Assembly (NCBI GenBank): GCA_024449915.1 | Contig: JAMZAV010005111.1 | Location: 1-64,000 of the forward strand | Origin: Sweltsa coloradensis | Lineage: Eukaryota; Arthropoda; Insecta; Plecoptera; Chloroperlidae | Direction: 5' to 3' | Length of the DNA stretch: 64,000 bases | Shown: positions 58,801 to 64,000 of the stretch, in pieces | Layout: every line of letters begins with the position of its first letter | Numbering within the stretch: the stretch's first letter is position 1 | Notes under the pieces: model-generated | Seen by the model: the letters and a program-made list of their open reading frames with translations, nothing else | Databases searched by the model: none | Told to the model about the DNA's origin: nothing | Position numbers and translations under genes: made by a program

Positions 58801-59360
58801 CTAAAAGGTGTTAGTACATGCTAAAAAAACAATGAGAATAAGAGGTGTGCTATGTAAAATGAATTTATCACAACAACGGCATGGATAAACATATTTATTG
58901 CCCAGCTGTACAATTATTAAACCACTGTATGAGTTACACAACAGATTTTCAAACAGTGCAGTACAAGAATTGGCCGTAGGGAAAAGAGACTTATGTCCAT
59001 GGCTTGAAATTTCAAAGAGACAAGGATTAGTATGTGGTGATCTCACCAAATTTTTTCGAGTTAGCTGTTGCGTAGTATTGGCCAGTGATTCCGAAGCGTG
59101 GTACGATGCAGTGTAGAAGTTCCGAGCGAAGTTTGAAGGTTGCGATGCCAAGATGGTTCTAAGTGCAGAGTGTAGATGCGCAGATAGCTTATGTGCATTA
59201 CAACATATGACGTTCCCGAATCATCGAGGACAAACCCAACATAAAATTTGTTTCAAATAGCAACATTAAAACCAGTGATTGAAGCAGCATCAAGAGATAC
59301 AAAAGAAAGAATGTTTTGGTATTGGAGATGAACTATAAAATTTTAGCATCTTACATTAAG
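58801..59360. other. Unassigned, with overlapping open frames of unknown meaning
   Basis: A 116-codon minus frame (59151-58801) and a 72-codon plus frame (58898-59116) overlap. Neither has a motif I recognise and both could be chance or an old retroelement tail. Confidence 0.3.
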
Positions 59361-59371
59361 AGTCTTCACAA

Positions 59372-59790
59372 GACAGCATGTACAGCACACTCGTAACACG
59401 TCAAATTAAGATGTACCACCGCTTCTGGGAGAAAATTTTTAATGGCCATACGTGACTTCTAAAATCACATGCACCATATTTATATGCAGAACAACATACA
59501 ACAGCAGCAATTGATTCATCTAATAAACCCTACTATAACACCATGGTTAAGCATAAAATCGACACCAACGAGAATAAGGAAAGGTTGCTATCGACGCGTT
59601 GACTTTGCTTAACAATGGTGAATAGTTGGGTTTTATATTACATAAAGCAATTCTGTTTGTTGTATATTTTTCTGCATAAAAATATCTGTGTCCTATCTTT
59701 TAAGATTTGCATATGTCGCTACAATTTTCTCAGAGCGTTGTACATCTTAATTTGAGTGCTTTACGAGCGTGCCGCAGTACATGGCCTGTC
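59372..59790. mobile_element. ~420-bp inverted-repeat element (MITE-like)
   Basis: 59372-59440 is the near complement of 59721-59790, sharing CTCAAATTAAGATGTAC-type and GAGAAAATT blocks. No target duplication is obvious. Confidence 0.65.
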
Positions 59791-60239
59791 CTCGTGAAGT
59801 ACTCTTAAGCGACGGGCGAGACACAAAACTAACAATGACACAACAAAACATTTTACCTAGGAGAGTGGAAGAGCACCATAAGGCCTTCCCTCCTGACTGG
59901 GCAAATGAAAGTATTTTTGGAACTTTGTATGAAAACTTTTAAAAGTCACGAGGGGTTTTCTTTAAGGTAAGCTAGCTGTTGGGATTTTCCCTACACTTAT
60001 GTTAGTAAAAGAATTTGTTGCATCTTTTGTACTAACGTTTATTATTATATGCATTTTTACTTGATGTGTTGTTTTTTTTTATTTTGCTGTCAACAATCAA
60101 GTTAGTTTTTCACCCAACAACCGGTTTACCATGGTAACTCACGGTTTATGTTGTTAGGAGTTAAACACCAGGAGAGAGAAATGACACCTTTTTAAAGCTA
60201 CAATAGAAATGCAAACATTAAGGTGAATATTTTAAACAA

Positions 60240-60335
60240 ATTCAGAATTAACGAATTCCATCCCGACCGGGATGTGAACCCGGGTCTTCCTTATTCCAGG
60301 TAGGCGCCTTAGCCTCTAGACCACCAAGAACTTGT
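60240..60335 (-). repeat. tRNA-derived SINE head (third family), minus strand
   Basis: On the minus strand, GGTGGTCTAGAGGCTAAGG (A box) and CCGGGTTCACATCCCGG (a perfect 5-bp T stem around a B box) lie at tRNA-like spacing, followed by GATGGAATTCG. Confidence 0.65.
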
Positions 60336-60418
60336 TACCTTTTTTAATTGAAGTTGGATTAGAGCTGAAGGCATCTATAGATCTTAAGGCAACTACAAAT
60401 TTAGAAGTTAAAAGTTGC

Positions 60419-60530
60419 CGTCTCGGGGCGAGTTGGCTAAGGTGCCTACCTTGAATGTGGGGGTCCCAGATTCGACCCCGGTCGCGATGGATTTTTACAT
60501 TTCTGAATATTACACTTTCACATAAGGGAG
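60419..60530 (+). repeat. tRNA-derived SINE head (third family), plus strand
   Basis: GGGCGAGTTGGCTAAGG and AGATTCGACCCCGG, followed by GCGATGGATTTTT and TTTCTGAATATTAC. This shares its post-head sequence with the minus-strand copy at 60240-60335, so the two are diverged head-to-head copies. Confidence 0.65.
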
Positions 60531-60539
60531 TTGTTCCCG

Positions 60540-61340
60540 ACTAACCAAGTGGAGAAATTTAATGTCACATACTTAACGTGAAATTGATGAACATGGACAG
60601 CTAATTATGACTGTACTAACTTAGATTCCAACGTGACAATTAATTGAACACAATTTGAAAATTACAAAATCCAACCTTGCTTCTTGTTGGTGGTCTAGTG
60701 ATTGATGACATCGCCAGGCAGTAGGGAATCTATCAAATTTTGATTTCTAATTGATTATCTATAGGTAGCGTTTTGATGGCAATACTGGTAAAAATTTGCC
60801 CCGACGTGGGGATTCAACCCAAAACCTCTGCCTCAACGTAGCTACCATCGTAATCGACGTTATTTGATTAGTATACTGGGGATTTAAAAAAATGCTTCGA
60901 GTGGATTTCTTAGGTCTTGCCTAGGTCAAAACTTTTTTTGTCTATATTTGAACCTAAATTATTGGATTTTAGGCTACCGTACTCTAATATTGCTTGAGCT
61001 ACTATAATGATAATGTAAGTACAGTACTTTAATCCTTTCATTGATTAAATTTTAACAAAGTGGTTGTTGTACGTCTGATTGTTGGGTACTAGAAAGTCTC
61101 CTGTCTGGACTCAAACCAATCATCTTGCTGTGCTAACTACTCTATTGTTGCTTAAGCCTACTATTATGAAGTGTTAAAACAATTATTTAATTGTAAATGT
61201 TTTACGAAAGTGGTTGTGTACGTCTGTTATGTGTGTGTTGTGTACTTGAAAGTCAGCCTGTTTGGGACTCGAATCCAGATCATCTGGCTGTGCTACCTAC
61301 TCTATTGTTGCTTTAGCTACTATAATGAATTGCTAAAACT
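60540..61340. other. Unassigned, with a further B-box-like word
   Basis: GGGGATTCAACCC at about 60811 is a degraded B-box-like word on the minus strand. Two direct repeats of about 130 bp occur at 61055-61165 and 61200-61340 (shared GTGGTTGTGTACGTCTG, CTACTCTATTGTTGCTT). Confidence 0.5.
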
Positions 61341-61344
61341 TTGT

Positions 61345-61760
61345 TATAAATAATAAATAAATTGGATTTAGAGTCTACCCACTCAGTTATATAACTGATT
61401 TTCAGTGGGGGACAGTAAATAAAGCACCAGCCAACCCTGTAGGCGCCCGACGCAATCGACTAGTGAGCGATAGCCAACCAAAGATCGATATTTTTTAATA
61501 GGAATAAGCAATCAGTGGTATGGAACAGTGCGAACACCCGCGGATCAACGCCAGTAATCAACAAGGCCGATTCATGCACAACTCGAATTTATTAATGTGC
61601 TTCGTTGCTAGGACGCTCCAAAGTCACCGTTTACAAACTCCTTAGACAAGAACTGAGACTTAAGTCCAATCATAAGTTTACAAAACTTCTGACTTTGGCG
61701 GAACGACCACTGGACCTTCTGCATTGGAAGCAGATACGCTAACACGGGACCAACGAGCCA
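61345..61760 (-). mobile_element. Near full-length tRNA-derived SINE
   Basis: On the minus strand the head begins TGGCTCGTTGGTCCCGTGTT (61760), with the B-box region degraded near 61715. The body runs through CTAGGACGCTCC/GCCTTGTTGATTACTGG and CGATTGCGTCGGGCG. The tail ends CTAAATCC and an AAT/AAAT run (61345-61372). It is the best reference copy for fragments at 7255, 9455, 29305, 35530, 56205 and 57455. Confidence 0.8.
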
Positions 61761-61769
61761 TTATTTGTA

Positions 61770-64000
61770 TTTAATTCATTTATGTTTTTCTTTTGCATAT
61801 TTGAACCATAAAATTACTGATTTTCTAATCGATAGTTTTTGTGGCAACTGGCAACCCTACAAATAAGCCGAGTTTGAAATGAGGGGCGCCAGAACCAAGA
61901 TGGAAATAAAAAGTAACTATGTATCACAAACTTTGACATTTTTTTGGTTCATCCCAGGCAGAGGCTTACCTACCAATAGTTATTATTTATTTGTACTTTT
62001 CATAAAAAGAAGCAATGGCTCAAATATAAACCTAGAGTGTCATGGGTTTGAATCCTGTAGCTTATTACCTGGAATTCTGTGTCATTATTCTTCGTCTCAT
62101 CTATTCTTCTCACGGTCACCATAGAACAGACTTGTAAATACAGACGTCAAGTAACAAAATTTATCGCCTAAAAAATTTTATGTTTTTTTAAAAAAATTTC
62201 TTTTTTTCTTTTGTTTTTTTTTTTAAACTATAAATGCCATTTGTTTTTTAATTCGTAACTGTATTTAACCTAAACTATATAATGGCCTACAATTAATTCC
62301 GTACAATCTGAATTGGGAAATTGCAAGTTTTTTGTGCGAGTGCTGCCACTTGAATTAGTGTTGTTAATTGTTTTCCTTCACTTTGAATGGAGAAAATGGC
62401 TGAAACACCAATGTTTTATTGTTATTTCGAAGGAAAATTACAAGCAAAATTACCTGAATTAACTGAGTGAACACCTATCAACATAATCAACTTTTTAGGT
62501 TGGCTCGAATGTCGCCACCTCGACGGATTGTTTTAGGGGGAGATGGTGTAGAGCCTAAGGAGGGTATAATTTATAGCTAGAGAACAGGGATCCACGGAGG
62601 GAGGGTACTTTGTAAATCTTGCATTATGACACTATAATAACTAGGAAACGCTCATGGACGGCGTTGATAGAGAGAGCACTGCTTAGCAGACGCCCATTGC
62701 ACTTTTTTTTTTTAATTTTAAAATTTGCGACGTTCGCTGGTCCACGGGCCATGTTTTTCCATATTATTATTATTGCCAAGGTATTTGGGTAAACCCGTGG
62801 GTAAACCTTTCCTTATGTTGATAACGTCCAGCCGCCATCTAGAGACCTTGACATCAATTTTCCTTGTGAAAACTATTTTACTCTTTGTTAACAAAATCAT
62901 ACACTGCTTCCCTCGATAGTATTTTGAGTACTTCTACGTGGCATGCATAGTGGCCAGAAACCTTTGCGACTTTTCGTTGCCATGGTAACGTTACTTTTGT
63001 TAAAATGTAATTTCCATCTACACTACTTATCGGATCAAATAAATTAACATATTCGTGACCGTAACGGACACGATTCTAAATGATTTTGGCCACCTCAGAT
63101 TTTGTCGCCGTTTAGTTTGAAAAAAACTTTCGATTAACTTTAATGTAACTTTGTAACTTTTTAAACGATTTTGCCACAAAACTAATGGCATTCAATCCAG
63201 ATCGAAGCTTGCGGATGGTCCAAATTTAAACTCGATCCAAACCTCGTTCGAGCGTTATGGAGAGACATACAAAGAAACAAAAAAAAAAATGAGTATTTTT
63301 TCTGGCAGAGTCAAATGTCAAATTCTATCGTTTCAACAGGGCGCGATTTGATTTGTATAAATTACTCGTTTGGCATCTCTAGCACAAAATATATGAACAG
63401 TTGAGATTAGAAATGGGAAAATATAATGCAAGTTTCAGGTGGCAGGAACCAGGTGGGGGAACTCTCCTGCTTACACAACACGATGGGAATTAGCTAATGA
63501 AGAGTTTGTTTTTCGTTACAATATAGCGACACTGCCTTTTCTTATTTCCTTGCTAACGTGACCTTCCAACGGAAAGTAATGTTGATGCGGAACGCACTGA
63601 TCACAGATACAAAGAGGGCTATCGTAAAGATCAACACCTTCTGTAGTGAACTCTACTGAAGAGGTGTGGCGTTGTTGAAATTATCATAAGACTTGCTAGG
63701 AATATGAGGTGTATGCAACGGCATTAAAGGCACGCATTCTACCACTAAAGTACTCGTCGGTGGGAAAACGCATAATGTACAGGTAAGCTAGAGGAAGGTT
63801 AAGGTAATGAAAATTTGTAATTTAAATCATTAAATTTAGTTTACATACGGTAATCAATATTTTGAATATTCTTTTGAATTTCTTTAACGGACTCTGCAGG
63901 GACTTATAGATTTTGAATCACGAACTAAGGGTGGCCATCGCGTTGTTAAATGATCCTAAAACTTGCTAGGAATAAGGAATGTACGCAACGGCATGAAGGG
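61770..64000. other. Unassigned to window end
   Basis: Mostly unique AT-rich sequence. A direct repeat of about 60 bp (63672-63735 and 63940-64000, with ACTTGCTAGGAATA and GCAACGGCAT) begins near the end and may continue outside. No gene supported. Confidence 0.4.

Noticed and set aside
58801..59151. 116-codon gene
   Set aside because: No recognisable domain, no splice or start context, and an overlapping plus-strand frame of similar quality.

Overview
This window looks like non-coding, transposon-saturated DNA from a metazoan, probably a marine invertebrate. It is AT-rich and intron/intergenic-like, has no long intact ORF, and contains spliced-exon signatures, tRNA- and 5S-derived SINEs, non-LTR retrotransposon fragments and many DNA-transposon derivatives. 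The dense GGCCTA/TAGGCC words resemble echinoderm or hemichordate DNA. That placement is an impression from composition, not a proof.

The only host exon I can name is at 1857-2076 (+). It encodes two armadillo repeats matching the C-terminal part of ODAD2/ARMC4, the outer-dynein-arm docking subunit, and carries a one-base frame break. Weaker exon candidates lie at 30230-30338 (repeated at 36513-36624), 40752-40847, 45475-45609 and 47538-47612.

Layout. 0-3.4 kb: two 3' fragments of non-LTR retrotransposons (minus strand) around the ODAD2 exon; the second is split by a 755-bp inverted-repeat element. 4.3-5.2 kb: a tandem duplication broken by a poly-purine/LINE-tail insertion. 7.6-10.3 kb: an unusual array of about 22-bp palindromic monomers, eight of which form a 176-bp higher-order unit repeated about eight times. 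10.4-11.1 kb: first of four copies of a Helentron-like family. 12.16-18.97 kb: a 6.8-kb element with about 135-bp terminal inverted repeats and an 8-bp target duplication. 18.98-28.97 kb: a second element with an 8-bp target duplication and about 1.2-kb inverted arms. Its left arm is split by a giant 7.1-kb palindrome (19.20-26.35 kb), which itself holds three or four younger insertions.

27.9-40.4 kb: a 6.26-kb direct duplication. The second copy is peppered with one- to few-base indels and spurious homopolymers, suggesting unpolished sequence or a false haplotype duplication. Each copy carries a SINE, a hAT-like MITE, and an RNase H pseudogene interrupted by a TA-flanked element that contains another hAT-like MITE.

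40.4-52 kb: more hAT-like, pogo-like and Helentron-like elements, an RNase H relic and a 5S rRNA-derived sequence. 52-64 kb: sparse, with small MITEs, SINE fragments and tRNA-like heads.

Several insertions can be dated relative to each other because the mirrored arm or the duplicate preserves an empty site. I see no operon, no CRISPR array, no viral gene and no toxin gene.
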